Below are positions 21,884 to 34,684 of a stretch of 64,000 nt of DNA, one piece after another. The translations under genes were made by a program, and so were the position numbers. The stretch comes from Protula sp. h YS-2021 (Eukaryota > Annelida > Polychaeta > Sabellida > Serpulidae): assembly GCA_949752745.1 (NCBI GenBank), contig OX457025.1, positions 101,500,439 to 101,564,438 on the forward strand, in the 5' to 3' direction. The notes beneath the pieces are model-generated. The model did not search any database, was not told the origin of the DNA, and saw only the letters and a program-made list of their open reading frames with translations. Within the stretch, counting starts at the first letter, position 1, and the number at the start of each line of letters is the position of its first letter.

Positions 21884-24800
21884 TAGTGGTGTACCTTATA
21901 TTCGAATATTCGATTCGTGTTGACAGGGTTCGAACCCTAAAATAGGGTTCGAATATTCGAAAACTTTAAGTACTTAGTTTTCTTAACTATTTGACCAAAC
22001 CAGTGACGCCAATTCATTTTGAAGTTATGCAAAACTTATATCAAATAAAATTACAATTTTTAATCAACAAACGAGTCATATATGTACACATTATGCCACG
22101 CATACATGCATACGGTAATGCATGCTTGGAATCGAGTGTTATCTACAAAGAACTATTTCATAGGAAAATAAAAATATCCAAGGGGATCCCTTGAGATCTG
22201 CAAGGACAGCATACAGTAAAGCATTTTAAACTCTATGCTCGCTGAACGTACGGCGCTTTTCCCAGTGAGCTAGAACTTGTTATTGCCACGATCGACACAC
22301 GCTATAAACGAGAAAGAGACACGAAGTCTCGCGATGTATTACGTGATCTCTCTAAGCCAATCAGATTGCTCTTAAGCTCATTAATTATGCATGCGTAGAT
22401 TCTACAAGTGGCAGCCATTTTGTAAAAAAAAAAAAAAAGAAGTAAGAAGGTGTATTAAAAAGTTGGATTTATTGAATATTTCAACCAAACTATCTCGCAA
22501 AGAGGTAAAGTTTTTATATATTTTTACATATAATGGTATGTAGCATCAAATAGCCTAAGATTTCTAATGTCTCAGCTTCAGTTTCTCGTAATTTTTTTCG
22601 CAAGTTTGACGGTTCAAAATTGTAAAGGTTTATTTAAAATCAACTTTAAGAGTTTATTAATGATCTTCGCTAAATAGCTACCCGTTCTTCAAGTCACTAC
22701 TTGGCCAGTTTTCTTTGAATTTTTAATCCAAGATAACTGGACCCATAAATTTGCTCTCCATACAACAATACTCTCACATCGATGCCCTCGAAAAAGTATC
22801 CAAACTCTTAAAAAGACGTTAAATAACTTTTGATGGGTAGCTGTCCCTCCTATCTGACCCCCCCCCCCCCCCCCGCGAACTCTCCTTCCCGTAAGTCACC
22901 TGAACTAATTAGATAAGTATTATATTTTTGCATTGCGGTCATTATAACCATATTTTAACAGGGTCGAAGGGGCTAGGGGGTGGCTGTAGATGAAAAAATC
23001 AGTACGTTTGCAAAGTTGCTACATTTTTGGATATATAATCCTTTTTATATTTAATATTTTTTATATATAATATATTTTATATTATAGCCCAGGCTCTCGA
23101 ACGGACAAATGATGGATGGGGATTATTCAAACCTGATGCTGTGACAGATAACGCCACGAATGAGGTAAAAGCTTTCCGACCCCTTGAATGGACACGGCTC
23201 AGCTGTATGGGACATAACCTGAATTTAGTTGATCGACATGGCCTCCAGGAAGTGCTACGGCTAGTTGAAAAAGGTCGGAATTTAGTAACATTTTTCCATC
23301 ACAGCTCACACGCATAGGAGCTCTTGCAACAGAAGCAGAAGCTTCTTTTACCCAACGAGTTATATAACCACAAGCTCATCGCTGACGTCGAAACAAGGAT
23401 GGAATAGCATAGTTGACATGCATAATTGACGGGCATAATTGAGCAAACACTGGCATTGCATGCAGTGGCTACTGATCCGAATTTCAAGCAAGGTACTACT
23501 GTAAGGGCAAAACTCTATACGTACGATGAGCAAATAGTTGTTGACGCAATGGTGAATCTTCTTCGCCCTTTCAAGTTTGCCACTGAGAAGTTGTCAGAGG
23601 ACAAGTCCCCAACCATTTCAATGGTACTTCCTGTGCTGATGAAGCTTGAAAATCTACTGGATCAGAACGATGATGACCCTGCAACTGTCCCGAAACTCAA
23701 TGTTATCGAATCTCGATAACCAAAAGAACAACTTTGCAATGTACGCGTTATTTTTAGTTGACCCCAGAACAAAACGCCTTTTATTCTTAACTGCAGAAGA
23801 AAGGGATAAGGCTACCAATGCATTGAAAGAACAATGTGAAATTACATACAAAGCTGGACAGAACAGAGCTCGAACTCCAAAACCTCAAGTCGAAACAAAT
23901 GCGCCTGCTTTGCCATGCCTGCCAGATGAGACAGCGCTGCTCCAGAACCGAAAGCACGTAAAACTGACATGTTTGATGACATCATTCAATGCTCTGACCA
24001 GACGCCTACTAAAAGCGAAATAATTGAAATTGAAACAGCACGATACTTGTCTGAAGCACAGATAGACACTAACTTAGGTCCTCTGATGTGGTGGCGTGAA
24101 AATCATACAAAATACCCATTGATATCGACTGCTACGAAGAAAATACTAGCCATACCTGCAACAACAGTGCCTGCTGAAAGAATATTTAGCCTGGCAGGAA
24201 GCATCGTCACAAAAACGAGATCACAACTAAAACCCGAGAATGTGAATTTACTCCTGTTCTTGAACAAAAATACATAGAAAACGCATACAAATACGTCTTG
24301 GTCTCGCGCAACAGCCTTCCTGGTGCAAACGAAATATTCATTAACAATGGCAGTTTTACAAATCCTAGTTAAGAGCATTGTTACGTGAGAAGTTGAAAAA
24401 TTTGCAGGATTATATTCGGAGTTTTGTTTTAAACTCAGCACAAATTATAGCAGAGATATTATGTGCTATATCTTGAAGTCAAAGATAAGCATAAAATTAT
24501 CTAACGCAATAAAAACAAGAAATTTTTCATTTTAACATAGTTAATCAAAATAATTTTATGTTTCTGAATAACGCTGTAGAATCCGGATATGTAACATTAA
24601 GAATTACTTGCAACTAAATTTTTGTTAGTCGTTTTAAATGTAGGTGTTGATTGACACAGCAAAATTTTCATTTTTTTTCACATTTGAACGAGAACAGATT
24701 CATTGAATGTGCCATTGTGAAAGTAAAAAAGCAAATAAACAGATGGTATTACAATTATATATATATATAAATTTGTTGTTTTAGGTTTCACATAATAGTC

Positions 24801-25048
24801 AAGTATAATGCTTGTACGGTTTGGTAAATTACGGAATAAAAATAGTTAAGAATTGTTGAAATTGCAAGGAAATTTATAAAATGTATGACTTTTAGAATAA
24901 ATAAAAAACGTTTCACAATAAAACATTATCCGTAAATATTTTTCGTAGAAGTAAATAACAATTTGCAAAAACATGCAAATATTCGAATAATATTCGAAAA
25001 TGCTTTCGAATATTCGAACTCTGTTTTAGGGTTCGAATCACATCACTA
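21884..25048 (+). mobile_element. Full-length hAT DNA transposon, 3165 bp
   Basis: The ends are TAGTGGTG (left) and CATCACTA (right), imperfect terminal inverted repeats, flanked on both sides by the 8-bp target duplication CTCACAAA (21876-21883 and 25049-25056). Both subterminal regions share, in inverted orientation, TTCGAACCCTAAAA and TTCGAATATTCGAA. Eight-base duplications are the hallmark of the hAT superfamily. The interior carries one decayed transposase. Apart from the broken gene the element looks structurally complete. Confidence 0.92.
23088..24277 (+). pseudogene. hAT transposase (Ac/ZBED type), broken
   Basis: After a good splice acceptor (ATTATAG) the frame reads VTDNATNEVKAF, then LSCMGHNLNL, the catalytic-core surroundings of hAT transposases. 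A stop occurs at about 23315. The usual DVETRWNS motif is cut by a frameshift at about 23397. It continues ALHAVATDPNFKQ to NVIESR, another stop, then ALFLVDPRTKRLLFL, and ends with the dimerisation domain LAIPATTVPAERIFSLAGSI (near 24150). No BED zinc finger was found upstream. At least two stops and two frame changes make it inactive. Confidence 0.88.
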
Positions 25049-25482
25049 CTCACAAATATTTATAGGATTAAAAAAAGGACGATTTTTTGAGAATGTGAGG
25101 CGGATGATATGGGTAGGGTTTGGGGAGGAAAGGGGGGAGGGGTGCCTTCAGCGTGATTGAATAACGCCTAACACACTGATGGGTATTTTGTCATTTTGTT
25201 TTTTGTTTTTTGTTTTTTTTTTTTTGTAATAAATCGTCCCAGTAACGGCATTCTACTACATTCAAATCATACGTTTTGCTGGTTTAGCACCCCTCTTCAG
25301 CCCCCCTCCACCCACCCCGTCGCCGGTAATAAACACTTGTTTGTAAATCCCCTTAGGATTTTACGACAGCATGTAATACGCCATGTTGAGCAGAGGGCAG
25401 AGGACGAGAACTTATAAATGCGATCGGGGCTTTGATAATGCTTACGTACGTCTAGATGCGCCATAGGTGTAAATGTAAAAAG

Positions 25483-25486
<4 letters not shown>

Positions 25487-25520
<34 letters not shown>
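25487..25520. repeat. (CT)n microsatellite
   Basis: About 16 uninterrupted CT dinucleotides. Confidence 0.98.
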
Positions 25521-25522
<2 letters not shown>

Positions 25523-25802
25523 CGACATGCATTTAAATAATTGAAAACAAGTTAACTGCGGTAACCCGTAGACTATTTACAGACCACTGTGCTTGTGTCG
25601 TTGAATAATGGCGGAGAGAAAAAGGGGGCCCGCTTTTTCCGGTAGGAATGTGTCGTGACGGGATGGGATTGTTTATTAAAATTTCACCGAGGCTATAGAA
25701 TTGTATGTGCCATCTATTTAGTAGCACTTTAAGGTGTTTTTGTTAAGCTCTTGACCCTTTACAGGGCGATTACATAGAGTGGTTTGTAGACATTACGATA
25801 TC

Positions 25803-26325
25803 GTGTGTGTGTGTGTGTGGGGGGGGGGGGGTTTGCGGAGGGAGGGGAGGGGGGAGGAGGGCAGGGGACATTTGGATGCCATGTGGGTCCATGACCATGT
25901 GCATGGTTGTCGACATGCAGTCCTTGCCTGTGTGCATGGCTGTGGACATACATGTGTTATCTGTATGCATGGTTGAGGTCATACACGTGTTATTTCTGTG
26001 CAAGGTTGTAGAGATACACGTGTTACCTGCGTGCATGATTGTGGACACACTTGTTGTCGTTTACATAGGTGTGGAAATACACGTGTTAAACGTGTGCATG
26101 ATTGGGAAATACACGTATTACCTGTGTGTATGGTTGTGGACATACACGTCTTATCTGTGTTTTTTTGTGTGGACATACACGTGTTCTCTGTGTTTTTTTG
26201 TGTGGACATACACGTGTTCTCTGTGTTCTTTGTTGGACATACACGTGTTCTCTGTGTTTTTTGTGTGGACATACACGTGTTATCTGTGTTCTGTGTGTGG
26301 ACGTACACGTGTTACTTTCGTGCCT
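25803..26325. repeat. GT run, G tract and ~36-bp minisatellite
   Basis: A short GT microsatellite and a poly-G tract (25803-25832) precede about 12 degenerate units of 30-40 bp. These carry the core GACATACACGTGTT followed by a (C)TGTGTGxxTGxxTGTG segment. The most regular units lie at 26130-26310. The frames on both strands (a 176-codon plus-strand frame and a minus-strand 109-codon frame) follow the repeat and are not genes. Confidence 0.92.
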
Positions 26326-26334
26326 GATGCTGGC

Positions 26335-26904
26335 TGACCCAAGTGTGAGACTTCTTTCGTATTGTGATTACAACCGTAGAATATCTGTAACAAAATGAAT
26401 GGCCTTGTTTTTAGGAGTGATATGGGGTTTTGTTTCGTAGAGGGCACAGCTCATTCCCACTTGATGCACACAGCCTGTACATGTCCGCAGACGCTGAAAT
26501 TCAATGTACAAAAATACACATTTTTTTGGCCTTCCTTATTTGAAGAGAAACTCGGTTCCCCAGTTCTGTTTTTTTTTCTTAAAGCAGTAACACAGCACGT
26601 GGATAAAGTTGCCAAAACATATGGTCTATGACAACCTTAGCAGCGATGATGTTAGTTATGATGTGAGAAGAGACCTGCAGCAGGTTATCCCAGATCGTGT
26701 TGACACAGTAAACTCTCCATATGGGACAGTTCTAATGGGGCGGAAATGTCTTAGGCTGTGGAACCAGGCACTGTTGTGTGGCAGTGATTCGTGGAACTCC
26801 AGCATGTTGTACCATAATAATAATAGTAATAATAATAATAATAAACAACCTATTATTTAAAAATAAGAATATTCTTTGTCCTAGGCGAATGAGGCATTTG
26901 ACTG
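26335..26904. other. Spacer, no gene recognised
   Basis: Contains an AAT microsatellite at 26815-26843. The two short open frames here have no recognisable features. Confidence 0.5.
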
Positions 26905-27540
26905 AGTCTACTCCGGAATAGACTCACGATGCTCTCTCTCATCGGTATGTATGGAGTATCATAGACGTGGTCTGGCCAGTAGTCTGCGTGAGTCTACTCC
27001 GGAATAGACCCACGATGCTCCGTCTCATCGGTATGTATGGAGTACCACAGACGTGGTCTGGCCAGTAGTCTGCGTGAGTCTACTCCGGAATAGACCCACG
27101 ATGCTCCGTCTAATCGGTATGTATGGAGCACCACAGACTTGGTCTGGCCAGTAGTCTGCGTGAGTCTATTCCGGAATAGACCCACGATGCTCCGTCTCAT
27201 CGGTATGTATGGAGTACCACAGACGTGGTCTGGCCAGTAGTCTGCGTGAGTCTACTCCGGAATAGACCCACGATGCTCCGTCTCATCGGTATGTATGGAG
27301 CACCACAGACTTGGTCTGGCCAGTAGTCTGCGTGAGTCTATTCCGGAATAGACCCACGATGCTCCGTCTCACTGGTATGTATGGAGTACCACAGACGTGG
27401 TCTGGTCAGTAGTCTGCGTGAGTCTACTCCGGAATAGACTCACAATGCTCTGTCTCGTTGGTATGTATGGAGTACCACAGACGTGTTATGATCAGTAGGT
27501 AATGTCAGTATGTTCCGGAATAGACTCACTCTATCGAAAG
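26905..27540. repeat. 86-bp minisatellite, about 7-8 copies
   Basis: GGAATAGAC recurs at 26915, 27001, 27087 and onward at 86-bp spacing. Each unit contains GTCTA(C/T)TCCGGAATAGAC; in two units it is the perfect 18-bp palindrome GTCTATTCCGGAATAGAC. Terminal units are more divergent. Confidence 0.95.
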
Positions 27541-27544
27541 CGCA

Positions 27545-29075
27545 TTATTTCGCCCAGGACAAACAGTAACTGCTTTCTTATTTGCTTGATATGTTTTTAT
27601 TTTAAATAATAGGGTGCTAATAATAATAATAATGTCACTGTTATCATTTTAATAATAATTCTAATGATGAAAGTTATAGTAATGATATTATTATTACTAT
27701 CATAATCATCATCATCATCATCATAGTCATCATTTTTCTTCCTTTTTTCTCCTTCCTTTTTCTTGTTTTTCTTCTTCTTTTTCGTATAAAATACAAGATA
27801 TTCGTTTTTAATGACAACATGTTTATCGACTGTTCATTCGTGTGAAATCCAACGGCCCCAGTTCGATCTGAGACACCCTGTGGGCAGCACTAAAAAAAAA
27901 TAAAAGGTAAATACGCCCTTATAATTCGGTCCATCGTCACACATATATGTGCACCACAGTGGTTATTCTGTGCCAGTTTGGTACAAAGCAGGACAGAACG
28001 ATTGTATATATTGTGTTTAGCGGGGAAGGAAAATAACATTTCATTCTGACAGCACATTACGGAGCACACCACACAGCTGAGGGACGATTTGGCACCTTAT
28101 AGGCATTCATCTTACTGGCATTATATCATGCGCTTCGAAATGGATAATTTTGATTGATCCGTCCTAAGTGTTTTTCTTGTTGGCTAATCGTGCTGATTGT
28201 GGATATTTATAGCCGTTTGTTTTGTAAGTATTTCGTATATTATCGCAGATATATGGGGCGTGTACTGAAATAGGTACCTCACAGCTTGCCGTTATTTGTA
28301 AGGGTTCTTTCATAGACTTTCTTTGAAAATTGCTTTTAAATTGCTGTGCCCATAGAATTTGATTTTAATAACATCGGCGGAGGGGTTGGGGCGGGGGTCG
28401 GGGGGGGTGTGGGGCATAAACGCTGACATTTACCTCAGATCATCAGTGTTGATCTTTTTTCCTGTTCTCGTGAAGTGCCTCGTTTCACCGGCAAATTATT
28501 TTTACATTTCTGAGGTCGCATGAAGTTAAGGCACCCCAGCGATAATGAAATTAGCTCGGTGTAGAAATTTATAAGGGGCTGTCGGTTTTTCAGTGCGTAC
28601 GATTTGAATCTGAGGGGACCGTGTTTTTTTTTTTTTTTTTTTTGTTTTTTTTTGTCAATGGACACATTTCATTCCGGCTAAAATGTGACCAAAAACAGGC
28701 CATTGCGATGTCTGCGAGGCAATGAACATTCAAACTGAACTGTAATTGGTCACATATTAGTGCTGTTAGCTGCTGAAGATTATCATGGCCTTATAATAAG
28801 ACTGTCACAGAGAATAATTGTGTGGCTTCGAGTAAATCTGAAATAACCGCTGCAAATGCTGTTTTCACATTAAAAGAACAGTTTCCAGTTTTGCCATTTG
28901 TCATTTCGGATGCCGTTTCATGTTTCTCTACTTGTAGCGAGTTTTGTAGTAGAAAACGATAGAGTTCGTTAAACAAACGGCATTCAGCAATATTTCAGAC
29001 GTGAGGAAATGGTGAAGGACGAGGCGAGGTGCCGCGGTGTCGACGCGGCTTGCCTGGGCGTTGTGAAAAAAAATC
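27545..29075. other. AT-rich non-coding stretch with simple repeats
   Basis: AAT/ATT and ATC microsatellites occur at 27616-27725, a G-rich tract at 28380-28412, and a poly-T at 28624-28655. Short frames are unsupported. Confidence 0.6.
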
Positions 29076-29079
29076 GTTC

Positions 29080-29545
29080 TTCTATAATAGCTGACCTCCA
29101 CAGAGATATGTATGTTATGAGTAACGAACCACATGAGCGGCCGACTGAGGCGACCCCCGCCCCCCCTCCCCCGCAGCCTGTGATTGATCTGCGGAGAGAT
29201 CTATATTTTATATATAACGAACCACATCAGCGGGTGGACTGATCCGAATCCCCCCTCCCCCCTCCTCCCCCTCCCCCCTCACAGCCTGTAACTGACCTGT
29301 GGAGAGATCTCTATGTTATGTATTATGAGTCACACGAGCGGATGGACTGATTCGAAGCACAACCCTCCTCCGGACATCCTGTAACCGTGACAGCACGAAC
29401 CTGACAGTGCTCGCGACTGAAGGAGGCTTAACACTCCCCCGTCACCCGCCCCCCTCCCCCCCCTCTGGAAGCATGTAGTCTTGACGGGCCTGAGAGGCGA
29501 CTTCTCACAGTGCTCGCGACTGAAGGAGGCTTAACACTAGAGATC
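29080..29545. repeat. ~100-bp triplication and a ~120-bp duplication
   Basis: The segment GATCT(G/C)(C/T)xxAGAGAT...TATGTTAT...CACA(T/C)GAGCGG occurs three times (about 29085-29145, 29180-29235, 29285-29345). Next to it, CAGTGCTCGCGACTGAAGGA followed by GGCTTAACACT occurs at about 29405 and again at about 29508. Pyrimidine-rich tracts separate the units. Confidence 0.8.
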
Positions 29546-30055
29546 CGGGTCACCAATCTCCGCAAGTGTATATACAATTTGAAAACCGTTTCAAAAAATG
29601 CCAACCTTCTTTGAATTCTGTAAAAAGCGTAGTTTTTATGGCGGTTTTGACATTTAAGCAGATCTAAGTAAGTGTTAATTTATTCCATGTATTTATTATT
29701 ATTATTTTTTTTCCTTCCGCGACAACTTTTCACTTGCCTTTCCACTTATTTGAATGTGTACAAGGATGTACTATAAAGAACGCCATCTGTCGACAAGGGA
29801 GGAAAAAAGAAATAAAAAAAAAAAAAAGAGTAGCGCATTCAAGGAGCGTTGCCACTTCAGTGTTGGCTGCAGTCGCGCCTTTTTCTTACAAGAATCGGAT
29901 GCCTCCTCATTTTCAAGAGGAAACACAGTTATGGAAATTATAGTGAAAGCAGAGAAGAAAGAACAACGAATCAGGCAGTGAAATAAGTCGATAGAGTAGT
30001 TTCCTTCGGTCCCCTACTTTTCCCACCCCTCCCCCCACCCCTAACCGGGGCTTTG
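29546..30055. other. Spacer
   Basis: No gene recognised. Two overlapping plus-strand frames at 29734-29981 cross an A-rich tract and look accidental. Confidence 0.5.
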
Positions 30056-30057
30056 GG

Positions 30058-30445
30058 CTCTGGAGGGGGGCAGGGGGATTATAGGCTTGGGTGATATCCG
30101 TCTGTCTGTCCTACTGCCTGTCCGTCACCGGCTGCTGCTTCCACGCTGATAATCCGCTTCCTATGAAATTTGGTATGTACATGATCTGTTGCTGTGGGTA
30201 GATGCACTTTTTCCCGCTTTTTTTTACTTCGACCCAAATTCAAAGTCACAATGGCGGCCATCTTGGATTCTCAATTCCCGTTGGGGTTGTGCTTTCTACG
30301 ATGGCTTGGTTTTTTTTTTTTAGGTTTGGGAGCCCCGGATGTTTTTAAGCCCTGTTTTAAGTCCTTCTTTAAGTCCTGCTTTTAAGGCCAGTCTTTAAGC
30401 CCTGCCTTTTAGCCCTGTTTTGAAGCCCTGTTGGCTTGTATAGTT
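30058..30445. repeat. Dispersed repeat plus short AAGCCCTG repeats
   Basis: GATATCCGTCTGTCTGTCC, then ATGAAATTTGGTATGTACAT, then CACAATGGCGGCCATCTTGG is a dispersed-repeat pattern of the GTCTGTC type. From 30345 to 30432 a degenerate 14-20 bp motif (TTTTAAG(C/T)CCTG(T/C)) is repeated about six times. Confidence 0.55.
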
Positions 30446-30950
30446 GCTATACAGCTGTCACAACAGCTAAGCTGTTCAAACAATGTGAGGAGCTCTTTGC
30501 TCAATACCAGCAGCCTCCCGTCTCCCCTCCCTTCTCCCCCTCCCCCACTCCATTGACGCAGTCACTCAACCGTGAGCGTGCGCTTCATGTCTTTTGATGA
30601 ACTTTGTTCTTTTTTTGGGTTTTCCTAAACGAGGTAATGCAACAAGCCACGTGAAATGAATTTTATTGTGAGGTGAGAACATATTGAGTCAGCGGACACG
30701 GGGGGGGGGGGGGGGAATGCCTTGGGGCTCGTGTTTCATGTACTTGTGTAGTTAGCATTGATTACTAAATGCATCTTTTTTTTGTTAGTCGCATTCTGCC
30801 GTGTTACGTTTGCTCAATTTACACTCAATTTTCTGTCTATCTTTTTTTTTCGAGACCGCTAACGACGTACGACTTGGAAGAAGACAAATTTTAAGTTTTT
30901 TATAGTTGTTTTTTTTTTCAAATTTAAACCTGATTTGTAAGCTAAGTGTA
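30446..30950. other. Spacer with poly-G tract
   Basis: A G run lies at 30700-30714 and a pyrimidine tract at 30515-30552. No gene recognised. Confidence 0.5.
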
Positions 30951-30954
30951 CCAA

Positions 30955-31162
30955 ATGCGAGAGGGGATAATATTGTCCCGAAGGGGATAATGTTGTTCGA
31001 ACGGGGATAATGTTGTCCGGAAGGGGATAATGTTGTCCGAACGGGAATAATGTTGTCCCGAAGGGGATAATGTTGTCCGGAAGGGGATGATGTTGTCCGG
31101 GCGGGGATAAGTTGTCCCGAAAGGGATAGTGTTGTCCGAACGGGGATAATGTTGTCCAGGAC
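30955..31162. repeat. 20-bp minisatellite, about 10 copies
   Basis: The unit GGGGATAATGTTGTCC plus four variable bases (GAAG, GAAC, GGAAG) is repeated from 30962 to 31157. Minus-strand frames of 76 and 101 codons are periodic products of it. Confidence 0.95.
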
Positions 31163-31234
31163 AATTATTCATCGAAATCTTTTTTAGTAATTGTCCTTTT
31201 TCTACAGGGAGACGCAGGCCCTTTATAAAAACTG

Positions 31235-33700
31235 CCCTCTCTGTGAGAACTGTGAGCAGGGCGGATTCTTTGTGTGTGTGTGTATAACTGTGAGCAGGGC
31301 GGATTCTTTGTGTGTGTGTGTGTGTGTGTATAACTGTGAGCAGGGCGGATTATTTGTGTGTGTGTGTATAACTGTGACCAGGGCGGATTCTTTGTGTGTG
31401 TGTGTATAACTGTGAGCAGGGCGGATTCTTTGTGTGTGTGTGTGTGTGTGTATAACTGTGAGCAGGGCGGATTCTTTGTGTGTGTGTGTGTGTGTGTATA
31501 ACTGTGAGCAGGGCGGATTCTTTGTGTGTGTGTGTATAACTGTGAGCAGGGCGGATTCTTTGTGTGTGTGTGTATAACTGTGACCAGGGCGGATTCTTTG
31601 TGTGTGTGTGTATAACTGTGAGCAGGGCGGATTCTTTGTGTGTGTGTGTATAACTGTGAGCAGGGCGGATTCTTTGTGTGTGTGTGTATAACTGTGAGCA
31701 GGGCGGATTCTTTGTGTGTGTGTGTATAACTGTGAGCAGGGCGGATTCTTTGTGTGTGTGTGTGTGTGTGTATAACTGTGAGCAGGGCGGATTCTTTGTG
31801 TGTGTGTGTGTGTGTGTATAACTGTGAGCAGGGCGGATTCTTTGTGTGTGTGTGTGTGTGTGTATAACTGTGAGCAGGGCGGATTCTTTGTGTGTGTGTG
31901 TGTGTGTGTATAACTGTGAGCAAGGCGGATTCTTTGTGTGTGTGTGTATAACTGTGAGCAGGGCGGATTCTTTGTGTGTGTGTGTGTGTGTGTATAACTG
32001 TGAGCAGGGCGGATTCTTTGTGTGTGTGTGTGTGTGTGTATAACTGTGAGCAGGGCGGATTCTTTGTGTGTGTGTGTATAACTGTGAGCAGGGCGGATTC
32101 TTTGTGTGTGTGTGTGTGTGTGTATAACTGTGAGCAGGGCGGATTCTTTGTGTGTGTGTGTATAACTGTGAGCAGGGCGGATTCTTTGTGTGTGTGTGTG
32201 TGTGTGTATAACTGTGAGCAGGGCGGATTCTTTGTGTGTGTGTGTGTGTGTGTATAACTGTGAGCAGGGCGGATTCTTTGTGTGTGTGTGTGTGTGTGTA
32301 TAACTGTGAGCAGGGCGGATTCTTTGTGTGTGTGTGTGTGTGTGTATAACTGTGAGCAGGGCGGATTCTTTGTGTGTGTGTGTGTGTGTGTATAACTGTG
32401 AGCAAGGCGGATTCTTTGTGTGTGTGTGTATAACTGTGAGCAGGGCGGATTCTTTGTGTGTGTGTGTGTGTGTGTATAACTGTGAGCAAGGCGGATTCTT
32501 TGTGTGTGTGTGTATAACTGTGAGCAGGGCGGATTCTTTGTGTGTGTGTGTGTGTGTGTATAACTGTGAGCAGGGCGGATTCTTTGTGTGTGTGTGTGTG
32601 TGTGTATAACTGTGAGCAAGGCGGATTCTTTGTGTGTGTGTGTATAACTGTGAGCAGGGCGGATTCTTTGTGTGTGTGTGTGTGTGTGTATAACTGTGAG
32701 CAAGGCGGATTCTTTGTGTGTGTGTGTATAACTGTGAGCAGGGCGGATTCTTTGTGTGTGTGTGTATAACTGTGAGCAGGGCGGATTCTTTGTGTGTGTG
32801 TGTATAACTGTGAGCAGGGCGGATTCTTTGTGTGTGTGTGTATAACTGTGAGCAGGGCGGATTCTTTGTGTGTGTGTATAACTGTGAGCAGGGCGGATTC
32901 TTTGTGTGTGTGTGTATAACTGTGAGCAGGGCGGATTCTTTGTGTGTGTGAGCAGGGCGGATTCTTTGTGTGTGTGTGTGTATAACTGTGAGCAGGGCGG
33001 ATTCTTTGTGTGTGTGTGTATAACTGTGACCAGGGCGGATTCTTTGTGTGTGTGTGTATAACTGTGAGCAGGGCGGATTCTTTGTGTGTGTGTGTATAAC
33101 TGTGAGCAGGGCGGATTCTTTGTGTGTGTGTGTATAACTGTGAGCAGGGCGGATTATTTGTGTGTGTGTGTATAACTGTGACCAGGGCGGATTCTTTGTG
33201 TGTGTGTGTATAACTGTGAGCAGGGCGGATTCTTTGTGTGTGTGTGTGTGTGTGTATAACTGTGAGCAGGGCGGATTCTTTGTGTGTGTGTGTGTGTGTG
33301 TATAACTGTGAGCAGGGCGGATTCTTTGTGTGTGTGTGTATAACTGTGAGCAGGGCGGATTCTTTGTGTGTGTGTGTATAACTGTGAGCAGGGCGGATTC
33401 TTTGTGTGTGTGTGTGTGTGTGTATAACTGTGAGCAGGGCGGATTCTTTGTGTGTGTGTGTGTGTGTGTATAACTGTGAGCAGGGCGGATTCTTTGTGTG
33501 TGTGTGTGTGTGTGTATAACTGTGAGCAGGGCGGATTCTTTGTGTGTGTGTGTATAACTGTGAGCAGGGCGGATTCTTTGTGTGTGTGTGTATAACTGTG
33601 ACCAGGGCGGATTCTTTGTGTGTGTGTGTATAACTGTGAGCAGGGCGGATTCTTTGTGTGTGTGTGTATAACTGTGAGCAGGGCGGATTATTTGTGTGTA
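31235..33700. repeat. 38/46-bp minisatellite, about 60 copies
   Basis: The unit TATAACTGTGAGCAGGGCGG, then ATTCTTTG, ends in a GT run. The two main length classes, 38 and 46 bp, differ by exactly four GT dinucleotides (38-bp spacing measured at 31501-31539, 46-bp spacing at 31821-31867). Rare variants are AGCAAGG, ACCAGGG and ATTATTTG. Minus-strand frames of 800 and 512 codons (31350-33752 and 31165-32703) consist only of HTHTKNPPCSQLY-type periodic sequence and are rejected as genes. Confidence 0.98.
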
Positions 33701-34682
33701 TATAACGGCGAGTATTCGCGAATGGTTCGTTCGCTACTGGCCAGTTCGCCACTGCTTAACTCCATTTTGTTTCCTTTATTAAAAAAGGGTAGAACATATT
33801 AAGGTCATCTACAGTCCCGAAAGATTTTGAAATTTTAATTTAATACCTCAGATTGCCTGAAAGTGTTTTTCTGTATTTTTGTAGCATCAGCATGCTTGGC
33901 CGCACAAAGTAATGACCGACATAATAGCAGCTTACTTCATATATGGCTCTTTCAACTTGTTAAATTGCATTGACCCCTAAAGACGCAAGCACATGTAAAC
34001 GTTCAAAAAAGAGGGTGAGGGTATGGGGGGGGGGGGGGACTACAAAAGGCTGAATAGAGCGAATTACGAGAGGAATGTCTTTGAAAGGAGATTGACTGTG
34101 TCCATAATGGTTTTGTGCTGAACGGATGGATGGTCACTCACACGTGTTAATGCTTACCCTGACTCTGGTATTTATTTGGACCTCGTGTCATCATGATGCG
34201 TTAAACCGATTTATGCGATTATCCGGTATATTTTTCATGGAAATAGAACGGGAATGGCTTTTACTGCAGTTGTGCAACTGACCGGTTTGTGCGAATAGTC
34301 CTATATAGTTACGATAACGATTAGCCGATCCCGTCTGTAATCATGAAAATAACAAACAACAACAACGTAATAATAATAGTAATGTTATTTTTAAAAACCC
34401 AAAGAACAGACTTTGAGAATATAATAAATATATGGCTTTCGTATTGTTGTAGATTTTCGAACCAGCCAAGGTCAACAAATACAAGAAATGCTCGAACTGT
34501 GAAGGCAGAGGCCGGATTTGTCTGCTTAAAGGTGAACAAATTCTTAATGTAACATTGCTGTGTTTATCTTCCAAACCCGGTCACTGTTCTATAGTGCATA
34601 TTTTCATATTGTTGTTTTTTTAAGTTATAAAGCGTTTTATCGTGAACTTCGACTGATGGGTGCAGGAAAAAGGTTTCCCTTT
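33701..34682. other. AT-rich spacer
   Basis: No recognised gene. A poly-G run lies at 34025-34039. Frames at 34321-34574 overlap on both strands and are unsupported. Confidence 0.5.
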
Positions 34683-34684
34683 GA

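Noticed and set aside
31165..33752. 800- and 512-codon minus-strand open frames
   Set aside because: They consist only of translated 38/46-bp repeat units with three rotating frames; no non-repetitive domain, start context or splice evidence.
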